A stretch of DNA of 64,000 nucleotides from Viola odorata (GCA_963691705.1 OY829537.1:42473514-42537513), one strand, 5' to 3'; positions 10,978 through 22,324 are shown, counted from the stretch's first letter. Program-made: numbers and translations. Notes: a model not told the origin generated them from the letters alone.

Positions 10978-12088
10978 AGTATTTTAGCTAGCCATTGCTG
11001 GTCCTCAAATACTTCAGCTAGTGTCAAAGGTGGTAAGGTGAATTTTCTGCCATCTTTCACTAACTTGTAGTGGTTGCTCCTCCCTTCATGATTCGCCCCT
11101 CTATCAAACTGCCACGGCCTTCCGAGGAGGATATGACTCACCTGCATAGGTACGACATTACAAAGTACCTTAACCTTATGCTTCCCAATGCTCAAATTGA
11201 CAAGTACTTGCCGATTCACCTTGATCCCACTACCATTCGTCATCTAATGCAGCAGGTACGACTTTGGATGCTTCACAGTTTGCAAACCCAGCTTGTGAAC
11301 CATTACCCAACTCACACAATTTGTGCAGCTCCCGTTATCGATTATGATTGAGCACCCCTTTTTATCAATCACACCACGAGTGTGAAATAAATTATCTCGT
11401 TGCTCTTCGTCGCACACTTCTTCCTTTGCTTGCGCGCTTAAATTTCAGCGCACGACAAGCAAACTAGCATGTTTGCCCCTTTGATACTCTTCATCCGAAT
11501 CAGTATCATCTTCTTTATTGGGTTCGGATGTCTCTTGATCCTTATCCGACTCTTGATCACCATTCTGCTGCAAGATGAATACTCGCTTGTTTTGGCAGTC
11601 CGCCTTCCTATGTCCTCTCCCATTACACTTAAAATAAATGATGTCCTTTGTGGCTGGTCGGTCTGTAGGTGGAGTGTAGGGTTTATTACTAACCATTTTA
11701 GGAGGTATAACAGCACTAGAATTGCCTTTCGAAGCGAAGGCAATGCCTTCGGTGTTGTAGTCACACTCTTGTCATCCTTAACCCATGATGATTTCTTCCA
11801 AGATGACGAATTATTACCTGTTGGACTTGAAGATTTGTAGGAACCCTTAGCTTTCCTATGCTTCTCAATCTTAAGAGCCATGTGGAGCATCTTCTCAACA
11901 GAGATTTCTGAAATATGACCGTCGCTTGGTACTGCCCTGTTCCTAGGTTGGGGATTTATGGTCGCAAGTACTGCTAGTCTAGCTATCTCAACATTGGCAG
12001 TCGTTTGCCTCTCTCCCAGCACCCTTATTTCCTTGGTCAGGGTCGTGAACATGGCCATCACATCTTGCTATCCACCTTCTTGAGACAT
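10978..12088 (-). pseudogene. gag-protease of the pol-bearing family, capsid core deleted
   Basis: Start ATG at 12086-12088 (MSQEGG, then a stop). The N terminus (FTTLTKEIRVLGERQ) joins directly to the post-capsid segment KMLHMALKIEKHRKAKG, so the capsid core is missing. The knuckle reads YFKCNGRGHRKADC near 11625-11670, the first Cys being Tyr. Acidic linker follows, and the protease end LLGRPWQFDRGANHEGRSN lies near 11080. The protease end matches the plus-strand copy at 59125, so this is an inverted piece of the same family. Confidence 0.75.
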
Positions 12089-12221
12089 TTAAAAATTTCC
12101 TGAAAGTCACAATACAAAAAAGAAGCGTAAAATTGCACAAATCCTAGCACTCCCTCACGTGTTTACTCTCATGTTTAAAATTCTCTAATGCACTCACAAA
12201 TTCACTCAAAATCCCTAATTT
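12089..12221 (-). other. gag leader fragment with conserved motif
   Basis: Contains AAACATGAG-nnn-AAACACGTGAGGGAG at 12150-12176, 62 nt before the gag ATG. It is cut at about 12221 by an opposite-strand LTR piece. Confidence 0.65.
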
Positions 12222-12476
12222 GTTAATTAGATTATTTAATTAATTAGTTAATTAAGTTTTTCCTTTAATTAGAACTTCTATTTTGTGGTCCGATTAGGGT
12301 TGCTTGTGAAACGCTACATAAGGAGCGGTTTGGCCTCTTTTCTGGGGCGGCTGTTATTTTGATAAATCAAGACTTTGTTCTTTTCAAATCTCTACCCATT
12401 GTTCACGTGTTGAACCTTGTTCCTTCTCAAGTCCGCAATACTCGAGTTGTCACAAGTAAATCAGAAATTGCAATCC
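12222..12476 (+). repeat. internal piece of a pol-family LTR
   Basis: Nearly the same as 6790-7048 (TTAATTA runs, then CTACATAAGGAGCGGTTTGG). Both ends are missing. It abuts a leader on the other strand at the left and gag at the right, so it marks an inversion or filler junction. Confidence 0.75.
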
Positions 12477-12607
12477 CGGATGGCTAAAGGCACTTGCTGC
12501 CGAGGGGGAGGGACTTAGGAGTTGGCTTGGTGTAGGGGTATGTCAAGGTGTGCAGTTGATGTGTATGTGGGCTGGATCGGTTGTCTACGATTTAGGTGTG
12601 GGCCGTG
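12477..12607 (-). pseudogene. gag N-terminal fragment, left flank of the large plus-strand element
   Basis: Matches 63446-63574 of the same gag. It ends in CCGTG (12603-12607), the target used by the 7906-10901 element too. The two LTRs at 7906 and 12608 are therefore probably copies of one insertion, duplicated later. Confidence 0.7.
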
Positions 12608-13326
12608 TGATACGAGCTCAAGGACCATGCCTCGTATCCGCACCGTGGCCGAGGAACCCATGAAGACCGCGCCAAGTCTCACAAGTTGGCCGGGCCAACC
12701 ATGAGGTCTACCGCGCCTAACCCTAGCAACCCGTGAGGATTCCCGCGCCCGCGCCCTAGTAGCCCATGAGACACCTCGGTATGCATTGTGGCCGAGCATT
12801 GGCCTTCCAAGCCCAAGCGCTAGAGTGCAAGCCCATTCCCCCTCAAGCCCGCGGCCTTGTTTCTTTAAGTGAAGGGTAGTGTAGGTTTTTCCATGTAATA
12901 ATTCACAAGGTATAAATAGAAGGACTTAGCCTCTTTTATACCTTGTCTTTGAATTTAATTGTGAGTATATCTCCATTTCAAGACCAAGTACTTGGCTTTA
13001 GCCATAGGGATCTTAAATCCGGTTTCCTCTTGTTAATCTCATCGGGTTGATCATTGTTGATCAAGTAAGGGTGAGCACGATTAAGAGAACCTTGTAGTCA
13101 TTTGAATGCAAGTTAATATAATTGTTTTCCATAAATCCTTTTCCATTTCATCCATCTATTGCCGCTGCACTTAAATACTCCCTAACATCCAAATATCCCG
13201 CACTCATCCATCTAAGCGTGTTCATCATCATCCAAGCCGAGCTCACCTTCCTCTCAAAGAAGACTAGATCCGAAGAGGCTCCACTATTCGGCCTCAATCC
13301 ATTCAACGGAGGGTCGAATGTTATCA
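12608..13326 (+). repeat. 5' LTR (719 bp) of the plus-strand host element
   Basis: TGATACGAGCTCAAGGACC to GAATGTTATCA; TATAAATA at 12911-12918; followed after AG by the primer-binding site TGGTAGCGGAGC (13329-13340). Very similar to the LTRs at 7906 and 10178. Confidence 0.85.
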
Positions 13327-13896
13327 AGTGGTAGCGGAGCTCCAAATGTCTTCTAGGTTGGTAACTCCCTTTCCCATGGTTGGATCCATCTTTCCAACCG
13401 TGTATTCTTCCATTTTTGGCTGAAATTTTTTTCTGTTTTTACACCCGTTCCCCTACTCGGTTCAAATACCTTTTCCTTGAGTTTCCACAGTACAAACACC
13501 TCCATATTTGTTTTCCATGGTTTAAACTTTGTTTTCTACCATAGGAATCAATCTTAGACAATTTGAAAAATTAGGTGTTCTTGAAAAAAAATTTGTCTTC
13601 TAGTGTCTTGATCTTTGCTAAACCGAAATTGCTAGTTTATTTGGTGTTTGTGTGCATCAAAGTGGTGTTTAATTTATCTTGCTCAAGTGCAATTGCTGCT
13701 GAATTTTTTGGAGCTTCCTATGGTGGCCTTGAGAGCCATGTGGAGTGATTTGTTCTCTTGCTAAGTGCCGAAATTGCTTGTCCAACCATAGCCGGCCACA
13801 TCACCTAGATTGTGAACCAAGTGTTTGCTTCAATTGTGAGCCAAGTATTTTCAGCTTGCTCTCCAACCTAGGCCGGCCCTTATTTACCATCCTTAC
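13327..13896 (+). other. leader of host element, first half, ending in the array's target site
   Basis: Homologous throughout to the array element's own leader read in sense (for example GGTGGCCTTGAGAGCCATGT, TTGTTCTCTTGCTAAGTGCC). No gene. The last five bases CTTAC (13892-13896) are the left target duplication of the array. Confidence 0.8.
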
Positions 13897-14341
13897 TGAT
13901 AAGGGCTCAACTTCTGTTTTGGATAGAAGGAGGACGAATTGCTGTTCTTGAGCTGGATCTAGTCCTCTTGTGAGAGGTTGGCAGCTTGGATGGATGAACG
14001 GATGAAGGTGCGTTTAGTGTTCAAATGGAGTATGTGTTGCAGCGGAAATGGATGATGTTTAGAGGTGTTTAGATGATGAACATAATAGGAACTTAACTAA
14101 TTAGAAAACCCTCTTGATTAGCAAACCAAGCAACCTTTCTATAAACTAGTTAAGGATCTCTCTTTTATGATTTATAAACAAAGCTCAAGAGCTTAATTAC
14201 AAGAGATGAAAGATAAACAGTGGTTTTCAGCCCTATTGGCTCCGGTTACCAAGAACCCTAAGTTACTCTAGATTACCCTACTGTTTGGCCAAAGAGAATA
14301 TCATCAAAATCAAAGGCAAGTGCTGAAATGAAAAGTTTGCA

Positions 14342-14350
14342 CTTTAAATA
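14342..14350 (-). promoter_or_regulatory. TATA box of the array LTR
   Basis: Sense TATTTAAAG. The predicted transcript start about 30-35 nt downstream falls near 14316, which is where similarity with the leader-borne LTR fragment ends. The same box is in all eight LTRs at the same offset. Confidence 0.55.
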
Positions 14351-14441
14351 CTAAAAACCTAACAAAGGGTAAATACCCTTACACCCTTAGACAAAGGGGC
14401 TTGGCCTTGGCAGCAATGAAGATGGGCTTGGAGGATGGGCT

Positions 14442-16094
14442 TCAGCAAAACAGAAGGGAGTCTTGGCCTAGACAGTAGGTTCGGCCTAGACGGGGGTCTT
14501 GGCCTAGACCGAAGGTTTGCCCTAGACAGCAGTCTTGGCCTAGACGGAAGGCAAGACAAGAGAAACGAGCTGGAGCCTTTAAGCTCATAGCATCCCATCC
14601 CCCTTTGAGGAGATTCGTCCTCGAATCTATAGGGTCTATCCCTCGAAAGGCCGAACGGGCCAAGGCATGCTCACAGCTGGTGTCTACACACGGAACCCTC
14701 CAACGATAACACTCGGTGAATATAGGCCAAGGTGGAGGCCTTCCTCGGGGAAGACGTGTAGGTGCGGACAAAAAACAACCAAGAACAATCAAGGATTGGC
14801 CACGACGGGGCAAGGAGGTGACTCGGGTCAGGTGCGAACTCCTAGTAGGGGCCGAGACCGTGAGGCTGCTTGGAGGCGGCTCAAATGGAAAGACAAGTGC
14901 ACGACCAATCTGCCCAAAATGAAGGAGGAACGGGTCGACAAATCCATGCCTAGGCACCCTCGGAATGATGGAGAAGGCACTACCCAAGGGCTGAAAAGTG
15001 AGCTGCAACGCAAGGCGATGTGCGGCTATCTCATGGAAATCCGAAGTGAACTCACAAACCCTACTTGTATTCCCTTCGCTCCCAAACTCCACATGAACAT
15101 CCGAAACCAGTAGCTTCTCCTCACACGGAGTCAACTCAACCTCAATAAGTGATGGCAATTCGGATGGAAACAACTCCTCCTCAATTGGATCCAAAATATC
15201 ATCAATAGAGTGCCAATCGGGAGGGCAAACACTAACCTCTTCGCATTGCCCAAGGTGCCCGGAGTCCCGTAGATTTTCCAATATCAGCGTCATTGCGGCC
15301 ATGGTTTCTGCCATGGATTGAGTGCTACGTTGCACTCGTGCTAGAATTGGAGCAATCTCTGAGTCGAAGGGTGAAGGTACTTGTGCATGGGACGACCCTA
15401 GGTTATGTGATGGGGTAAGGTGATAGGAAGGGTGCGGAGGAGCAACCCTCAAATGTTGAGGGGTATAGGAGGCAGTCACGGTGTCAAAGTCTCGGCTGGG
15501 AGGTGGCGGGGGCCAAGTGACATGGTGAGTAGGCTGATCATAGGAATACGGTGTGGCGTGCCTAGGAGGTGGCGGGGGCCAAGTGACATGGTGAGTAGGC
15601 TGCTCATAAAGATATGGCAGCGCGTGGCGAGGAGGTGCACTAGGAGACCTAAGGTCACGGGGTGATGGTGGCCCATATGGAACATACTCACATCCGTGTG
15701 GATAAAGGAGGTGATCAACCGGCGCCTCTATCACGCGTGATGAGCTACGGGCACCATATGGAGGTGGCGCCACATAAGGTAAAGAGGGGCGGTGTGGGTG
15801 CTCCTCAATGTGGTCTGGCTGCTCATACTCATAAGATTGCCGTGAGGGCTCACGAAAATCACACTGTGGCTGATACCTTTCGGAATAGGCGCTCCCATCA
15901 TAAGAACCACACGGGTAGGCCACACTATCAACCATATACGGGCTGATACCATACGGTGTCTCATGCCCAACGAAAGAATGATGCCCATCATAACAAGGAG
16001 TGAAGTGGTCACTAGTAACCGTGGGTGCGGCACTAGAATAACAAGAATCCTCTTCCCAAGAAGACCCTTCATCCTTTGAATAACAAGAAGACAT
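14442..16094 (-). CDS. array unit 1: Pro/Tyr/His-rich protein of unknown function (550 aa, shortened)
   Basis: Start ATG at 16092-16094 (MSSCYSKDEGSSWEED), chosen because it follows a splice-acceptor-like TTTCTTTTTGTAG (AG at 16106-16107), as gag ATGs do here. An upstream in-frame GTG is not a plausible eukaryotic start. Residues 1-120 are rich in Ser, Tyr and acidic residues; 120-220 rich in Pro/Tyr/His with two THHVTWPPPPP copies; about 260-295 a helix that could form a coiled coil (ILARVQRSTQSMAETMAAM); then acidic and basic segments and IDSRTNLLKGG at the polypurine tract, after which the frame runs into the LTR. No capsid core, CCHC knuckle, protease or pol motif. By position it replaces gag. 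This copy has six residue differences from the others and stops about 21 codons early. Confidence 0.6.
   Translation of the reverse strand: MSSCYSKDEGSSWEEDSCYSSAAPTVTSDHFTPCYDGHHSFVGHETPYGISPYMVDSVAYPCGSYDGSAYSERYQPQCDFREPSRQSYEYEQPDHIEEHPHRPSLPYVAPPPYGARSSSRVIEAPVDHLLYPHGCEYVPYGPPSPRDLRSPSAPPRHALPYLYEQPTHHVTWPPPPPRHATPYSYDQPTHHVTWPPPPPSRDFDTVTASYTPQHLRVAPPHPSYHLTPSHNLGSSHAQVPSPFDSEIAPILARVQRSTQSMAETMAAMTLILENLRDSGHLGQCEEVSVCPPDWHSIDDILDPIEEELFPSELPSLIEVELTPCEEKLLVSDVHVEFGSEGNTSRVCEFTSDFHEIAAHRLALQLTFQPLGSAFSIIPRVPRHGFVDPFLLHFGQIGRALVFPFEPPPSSLTVSAPTRSSHLTRVTSLPRRGQSLIVLGCFLSAPTRLPRGRPPPWPIFTECYRWRVPCVDTSCEHALARSAFRGIDPIDSRTNLLKGGWDAMSLKAPARFSCLAFRLGQDCCLGQTFGLGQDPRLGRTYCLGQDSLLFC
14461..14556 (-). 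repeat. five 18-bp tandem repeats in LTR U3
   Basis: The core CCTAGAC recurs at 14467, 14485, 14503, 14521 and 14539, exactly 18 bp apart, in each LTR of the array. It lies upstream of the TATA box, as U3 enhancer repeats do. It also encodes a six-residue repeat of the type CLGQDx at the end of the long frame. Confidence 0.8.
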
Positions 16095-18110
16095 AGAAAA
16101 ATAACCTACAAAAAGAAACAAACACAATTGATAGCTAATAAAAATGTTAGTCCCTCCCTCACGTGTTTGCACTCGTGTTTATCACTCTAATAAGCTCACA
16201 ATTCTCTCTCCAAGCCCCACTTGATAAGGGCTCAACTTCGATTTGGATAGAAGGAGGCCGAATTGTTGTTCTTGAGCTGGATCTAGTCCTCTTGTGAGAG
16301 GTTGGCAGCTTGGATGGATGAACGGATGAAGGTGCTTTTAGTGTTCAAATGGAGTATGTGTTGCAGCGGAAATGGATGATGTTTAGAGGTGTTTAGATGA
16401 TGAACATAATAGGAACTTAACTAATTAGAAAACCCTCTTGATTAGCAAACCAAGCAACCTTTCTATAAACTAGTTAAGGATCTCTCTTTTCTGATTTAAG
16501 AACAAAGCTCAAGAGCTTAATTACAAGAAGAGATATAAGATAAACAATGGTTTTCAGCCCTAATGGCACCGGTTACCAAGAACCCTAAGTTACACTAGTT
16601 TACTCTAAGAATTGGCCAAAGAGAATATCATCAAAATCAAAGGAAGTAATGACTCACAGAATCACTAAGGCACAACGAAAAGCAATGAAAACTAGGGCTA
16701 GAAGGAAAGGTGAAGGAAATCCGAAATAGTGATCAAAGAAGAGAACTTGATTTTGATCACTAAATTGACTTAGAGTAGATATGTGTATGTGCGGAAACAA
16801 AGAAAGGAAAACACTAAGACCAGCTACTCAAGAAAAGACTCAAAGAAACAATAAGAGAAAATCACAATTGAAATGAAAGACTCAAAACTGAAATTTCGGG
16901 TGAAAACTGCACACTAATTTTGAGTTGAGGAGAAGTATGGGAACAACACAGAATTAGCCGAAGACCAAAACATAAGAGTTGTTCTACTCAGACTGAAGTT
17001 TCATCACACCAAATTTCAGAACAAACAGAGAACAGATGCTCACACAAACAGGAAAGCCGAAACTAGTCAAAAGGAAAAAAACAGAAAACGAAAATCTGAA
17101 TTGGAAAACATCAATTGAAAACCGAAACTTGTGTTCATCCACTAAGACACTACACAATCAAAGTAATTCACTTCAAATGGACATACACAAGTAGCTCCTT
17201 GCTTGTGACTCCTTTGCTTTTCTTCTCTCTCCTTTTTTTTTTTTTTTGGAGAGAAGTGAGGAACTTGATCACTTTTTTATGTTTTTGATCAATTCTTTTA
17301 GTTCCCTTCTTTTAAATTCTGTTTTTAGCAAAGGGTGAAGAAGACTCACTTGTATGACAAGTATTTTCAAAGAAGAAGTGAAAGACAAGTAGTTTAGCTC
17401 TTGAAAATATTTTCACTAGATGCCAAAAAGTGTGATGTGGCAAGTGAAGATGATGTGTCACTAATTGAGTGGATGACCTAGCAAGTGATGTGGCATGTGA
17501 GGTGGACGTGTATGACAAACATACAATGTGTAGAGATGCTAAATTAGGGCCGGCTAGGTTGGAGAGCAAGCTGAAATGCTTGGCTCACAATTGAGGAAAA
17601 TACTAGGCTCACAATCAAGGTGATGTGGCCAGCTATGGTTGGACAAGCAATTTCGGCACTTAGCAAGAGAACAAATCAGTCCACATGGCTCTCAAGGCCA
17701 CCATAGGAGGCTCCAATAACTTCAGAAGCAAATACACAATTAAGAAGAAGAAATTTCGTCCATTTTGATGCACACAAACACAAAAATTTGCAGCACTTGT
17801 GTTCTTCCAAAATTCAGCACACTAAAAGACAAAAATTTCTTCAAGAACACCAAATTTTTCAAATGAAGTGGGAATGATTCCTATGGTAGAAAACAATGTT
17901 TTAACCATAGAAAACAAGAATCAAGGTGTTTGAACCGAAGAAACTCAAGAAAATGAAGTTTTAACCGAAGAGAGGAACGGTTATGAAAAACATAAAAATT
18001 TCAGCACAAAGGAAAGAAGTTCTACGGTAGAGAAGATGATTCTAACCGTAGAAATGAAGAGGAGAACAAGAAAAACCAATCTAGAGGACAGCTGAAGCTC
18101 CGCTACCACT
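16095..18110 (-). other. array unit 1 leader: PBS, LTR-derived insert, conserved motif
   Basis: From right to left: primer-binding site TGGTAGCGGAGC (18097-18108), about 1.45 kb of A-rich leader homologous to the host leader, an LTR-derived fragment (16222-16643), the motif AAACACGAG-nnn-AAACACGTGAGGGAG (16154-16180, 60 nt before the ATG) and a splice-acceptor-like AG. A run of T (17228-17247) lies inside TCTCTCC...GGAGAGA, a potential hairpin. The frame at 17312-17569 has no family features and I do not call it. Confidence 0.75.
16222..16643 (-). repeat. R-U5-like LTR fragment inside the leader (also in all other units)
   Basis: About 420 bp matching the left (sense 3') end of the array LTR, in the same orientation, a few percent diverged. 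It ends with TTATCA-AGTGG, that is, the LTR end plus the first PBS bases, then changes. Its other end coincides with the predicted transcript start of the LTR. Other copies: 20436-20857, 24650-25070, 28863-29284, 33077-33498, 37291-37712, 41505-41926. Confidence 0.75.
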
Positions 18111-18806
18111 TGATAAGGGCTCAACTTCTATTTTGGATAGAAGGAGGACGAATTGTTGTTCTTGAGCTGGATCTAGTCCTCTAGTGAGAGGTTGGCAGCT
18201 TGGATGGATGAACGGATGAAGGTGCATTTAGTGTTCAAATGGAGTATGTGTTGCAGCGGAAATGGATGATGTTTAGAGGTGTTTAGATGATGAACATAAT
18301 AGGAACTTAACTAATTAGAAAACCCTCTTGATTAGCAAACCAAGCAACCTTTCTATAAACTAGTTAAGGATCTCTCTTTTCTGATTTATAAACAAAGCTC
18401 AAGAGCTTAATTACAAGAGATGAAAGATAAACAATGGTTTTCAGCCCTATTGGCTCCGGTTACCAAGAACCCTAAGTTACTCTAGATTACCCTACTGTTT
18501 GGCCAAAGAGAATATCATCAAAATCAAAGGCAAGTGCTGAAATGAAAAGTTTGCACTTTAAATACTAAAAACCTAACAAAGGGTAAATACCCTTACACCC
18601 TTAGACAAAGGGGCTTGGCCTTGGCAGCAATGAAGATGGGCTTGGAGGATGGGCTTCGGCAAAACAGAAGGGAGTCTTGGCCTAGACAGTAGGTTCGGCC
18701 TAGACGGGGGTCTTGGCCTAGACCGAAGGTTTGCCCTAGACAGCAGTCTTGGCCTAGACGGAAGGCAAGACAAGAGAAACGAGCTGGAGCCTTTAAGCTC
18801 ATAGCA
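18111..18806 (-). repeat. array LTR 2 (mosaic)
   Basis: At offsets 19-323 it has the bases of LTR 8; at offsets 530, 550, 598-599, 643 and 693 those of LTR 1. Ends TGATAAGGG...CATAGCA on the plus strand. Confidence 0.9.
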
Positions 18807-20308
18807 TCCCATCCCCCTTTGAGGAGATTCGTCCTCGAATCTATAGGGTCTATCCCTCGAAAGGCCGAACGGGCCAAGGCATGCTCACAGCTGGTGTCTA
18901 CACACGGAACCCTCCAACGATAACTCTCGGTGAATATAGGCCAAGGTGGAGGCCTTCCTCGGGGAAGACGTGTAGGTGCGGACAAAAAACAACCAAGAAC
19001 AATCAAGGATTGGCCACGACGGGGCAAGGAGGTGACTCGGGTCAGGTGCGAACTCCTAGTAGGGGCCGAGACCGTGAGGCTGCTTGGAGGCGGCTCAAAT
19101 GGAAAGACAAGTGCACGACCAATCTGCCCAAAACGAAGGAGGAACGGGTCGACAAATCCATGCCTAGGCACCCTCGGAATGATGGAGAAGGCACTACCCA
19201 AGGGCTGACAAGTGAGCTGCAACGCAAGGCGATGTGCGGCTATCTCATGGAAATCCGAAGTGAACTCACAAACCCTACTTGTATTCCCTTCGCTCCCAAA
19301 CTCCACATGAACATCCGAAACCAGTAGCTTCTCCTCACACGGAGTCAACTCAACCTCAATAAGTGATGGCAATTCGGATGGAAACAACTCCTCCTCAATT
19401 GGATCCAAAATATCATCAATAGAGTGCCAATCGGGAGGGCAAACACTAACCTCTTCGCATTGCCCAAGGTGCCCGGAGTCCCGTAGATTTTCCAATATCA
19501 GCGTCATTGCGGCCATGGTTTCTGCCATGGATTGAGTGCTACGTTGCACTCGTGCTAGAATTGGAGCAATCTCTGAGTCGAAGGCTGAAGGTACTTGTGC
19601 ATGGGACGACCCTAGGTTATGTGATGGGGTAAGGTGATAGGAAGGGTGCGGAGGAGCAACCCTCAAATGTGGAGGGGTATAGGAGGCAGTCACGGTGTCA
19701 AAGTCTCGGCTGGGAGGTGGCGGGGGCCAAGTGACATGGTGAGTAGGCTGATCATAGCAATACGGTGTGGCGTGCCTAGGAGGTGGCGGGGGCCAAGTGA
19801 CATGGTGAGTAGGCTGCTCATAAAGATATGGCAGCGCGTGGCGAGGAGGTGCACTAGGAGACCTAAGGTCACGGGGTGATGGTGGCCCATATGGAACATA
19901 CTCACATCCGTGTGGATAAAGGAGGTGATCAACCGGCGCCTCTATCACGCGTGATGAGCTACGGGCACCATATGGAGGTGGCGCCACATAAGGTAAAGAG
20001 GGGCGGTGTGGGTGCTCCTCAATGTGGTCTGGCTGCTCATACTCATAAGATTGCCGTGAGGGCTCACGAAAATCACACTGTGGCTGATACCTTTCGGAAT
20101 AGGCGCTCCCATCATAAGAACCACACGGGTAGGCCACACTATCAACCATATACGGGCTGATACCATACGGTGTCTCATGCCCAACGAAAGAATGATGCCC
20201 ATCATAACAAGGAGTGAAGTGGTCACTAGTAACCGTGGGTGCGGCACTAGAATAACAAGAATCCTCTTCCCAAGAAGACCCTTCATCCTTTGAATAACAA
20301 GAAGACAT
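18593..20308 (-). CDS. array unit 2: Pro/Tyr/His-rich protein (571 aa)
   Basis: Reference copy of the full-length frame: ATG at 20306-20308. The last about 70 codons lie in the LTR and include the hexapeptide repeats; the stop is at 18593-18595. It has THHVTW in both proline repeats and CLGQTFGLG near the end. No stop or shift, unlike every gag and pol elsewhere in the window. Confidence 0.6.
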   Translation of the reverse strand: MSSCYSKDEGSSWEEDSCYSSAAPTVTSDHFTPCYDGHHSFVGHETPYGISPYMVDSVAYPCGSYDGSAYSERYQPQCDFREPSRQSYEYEQPDHIEEHPHRPSLPYVAPPPYGARSSSRVIEAPVDHLLYPHGCEYVPYGPPSPRDLRSPSAPPRHALPYLYEQPTHHVTWPPPPPRHATPYCYDQPTHHVTWPPPPPSRDFDTVTASYTPPHLRVAPPHPSYHLTPSHNLGSSHAQVPSAFDSEIAPILARVQRSTQSMAETMAAMTLILENLRDSGHLGQCEEVSVCPPDWHSIDDILDPIEEELFPSELPSLIEVELTPCEEKLLVSDVHVEFGSEGNTSRVCEFTSDFHEIAAHRLALQLTCQPLGSAFSIIPRVPRHGFVDPFLLRFGQIGRALVFPFEPPPSSLTVSAPTRSSHLTRVTSLPRRGQSLIVLGCFLSAPTRLPRGRPPPWPIFTESYRWRVPCVDTSCEHALARSAFRGIDPIDSRTNLLKGGWDAMSLKAPARFSCLAFRLGQDCCLGQTFGLGQDPRLGRTYCLGQDSLLFCRSPSSKPIFIAAKAKPLCLRV

Positions 20309-22324
20309 AGAAAAATAACCTACAAAAAGAAACAAACACAATTGATAGCTAATAAAAATGTTAGTCCCTCCCTCACGTGTTTGCACTCGTGTTTATCACT
20401 CTAATAAGCTCACAATTCTCTCTCCAAGCCCCACTTGATAAGGGCTCAACTTCGATTTGGATAGAAGGAGGCCGAATTGTTGTTCTTGAGCTGGATCTAG
20501 TCCTCTTGTGAGAGGTTGGCAGCTTGGATGGATGAACGGATGAAGGTGCTTTTAGTGTTCAAATGGAGTATGTGTTGCAGCGGAAATGGATGATGTTTAG
20601 AGGTGTTTAGATGATGAACATAATAGGAACTTAACTAATTAGAAAACCCTCTTGATTAGCAAACCAAGCAACCTTTCTATAAACTAGTTAAGGATCTCTC
20701 TTTTCTGATTTAAGAACAAAGCTCAAGAGCTTAATTACAAGAAGAGATATAAGATAAACAATGGTTTTCAGCCCTAATGGCACCGGTTACCAAGAACCCT
20801 AAGTTACACTAGTTTACTCTAAGAATTGGCCAAAGAGAATATCATCAAAATCAAAGGAAGTAATGACTCACAGAATCACTAAGGCACAACGAAAAGCAAT
20901 GAAAACTAGGGCTAGAAGGAAAGGTGAAGGAAATCCGAAATAGTGATCAAAGAAGAGAACTTGATTTTGATCACTAAATTGACTTAGAGTAGATATGTGT
21001 ATGTGCGGAAACAAAGAAAGGAAAACACTAAGACCAGCTACTCAAGAAAAGACTCAAAGAAACAATAAGAGAAAATCACAATTGAAATGAAAGACTCAAA
21101 ACTGAAATTTCGGGTGAAAACTGCACACTAATTTTGAGTTGAGGAGAAGTATGGGAACAACACAGAATTAGCCGAAGACCAAAACATAAGAGTTGTTCTA
21201 CTCAGACTGAAGTTTCATCACACCAAATTTCAGAACAAACAGAGAACAGATGCTCACACAAACAGGAAAGCCGAAACTAGTCAAAAGGAAAAAAACAGAA
21301 AACGAAAATCTGAATTGGAAAACATCAATTGAAAACCGAAACTTGTGTTCATCCACTAAGACACTACACAATCAAAGTAATTCACTTCAAATGGACATAC
21401 ACAAGTAGCTCCTTGCTTGTGACTCCTTTGCTTTTCTTCTCTCTCCTTTTTTTTTTTTTTTGGAGAGAAGTGAGGAACTTGATCACTTTTTTATGTTTTT
21501 GATCAATTCTTTTAGTTCCCTTCTTTTAAATTCTGTTTTTAGCAAAGGGTGAAGAAGACTCACTTGTATGACAAGTATTTTCAAAGAAGAAGTGAAAGAC
21601 AAGTAGTTTAGCTCTTGAAAATATTTTCACTAGATGCCAAAAAGTGTGATGTGGCAAGTGAAGATGATGTGTCACTAATTGAGTGGATGACCTAGCAAGT
21701 GATGTGGCATGTGAGGTGGACGTGTATGACAAACATACAATGTGTAGAGATGCTAAATTAGGGCCGGCTAGGTTGGAGAGCAAGCTGAAATGCTTGGCTC
21801 ACAATTGAGGAAAATACTAGGCTCACAATCAAGGTGATGTGGCCAGCTATGGTTGGACAAGCAATTTCGGCACTTAGCAAGAGAACAAATCAGTCCACAT
21901 GGCTCTCAAGGCCACCATAGGAGGCTCCAATAACTTCAGAAGCAAATACACAATTAAGAAGAAGAAATTTCGTCCATTTTGATGCACACAAACACAAAAA
22001 TTTGCAGCACTTGTGTTCTTCCAAAATTCAGCACACTAAAAGACAAAAATTTCTTCAAGAACACCAAATTTTTCAAATGAAGTGGGAATGATTCCTATGG
22101 TAGAAAACAATGTTTTAACCATAGAAAACAAGAATCAAGGTGTTTGAACCGAAGAAACTCAAGAAAATGAAGTTTTAACCGAAGAGAGGAACGGTTATGA
22201 AAAACATAAAAATTTCAGCACAAAGGAAAGAAGTTCTACGGTAGAGAAGATGATTCTAACCGTAGAAATGAAGAGGAGAACAAGAAAAACCAAGCTAGAG
22301 GACAGCTGAAGCTCCGCTACCACT
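20309..22324 (-). other. array unit 2 leader
   Basis: Same layout as unit 1. Private G in CCAAGCTAG near 22292, where the other units have T or C. Confidence 0.75.

Larger units (their letters stand above)
13897..14592 (-). repeat. array LTR 1 (outer 3' LTR)
   Basis: Outer, left end TGATAAGGGCTC. It differs from the inner LTRs at offsets 19, 45, 72, 115, 270 and 323 from its left end. A private A at offset 547 creates the early stop in the unit-1 frame. Confidence 0.9.

Noticed and set aside
14667..15113. Plus-strand frames of 148, 92, 81 and 94 codons repeated in every array unit
   Set aside because: They are antisense to the long frame, have no start context, leader or family wording, and repeat only because the unit repeats.
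15731..16072. Minus-strand 113- and 80-codon frames in each unit
   Set aside because: Alternative-frame shadows of the long frame, low complexity.
16095..16172. N-terminal extension of the long frame beginning with GTG
   Set aside because: GTG is not a usual eukaryotic start and the extension covers the conserved leader motif and splice-acceptor-like AG.
17312..17569. 85-codon frame in each array leader
   Set aside because: Starts in leader sequence homologous to the host leader, where the frame is not kept.
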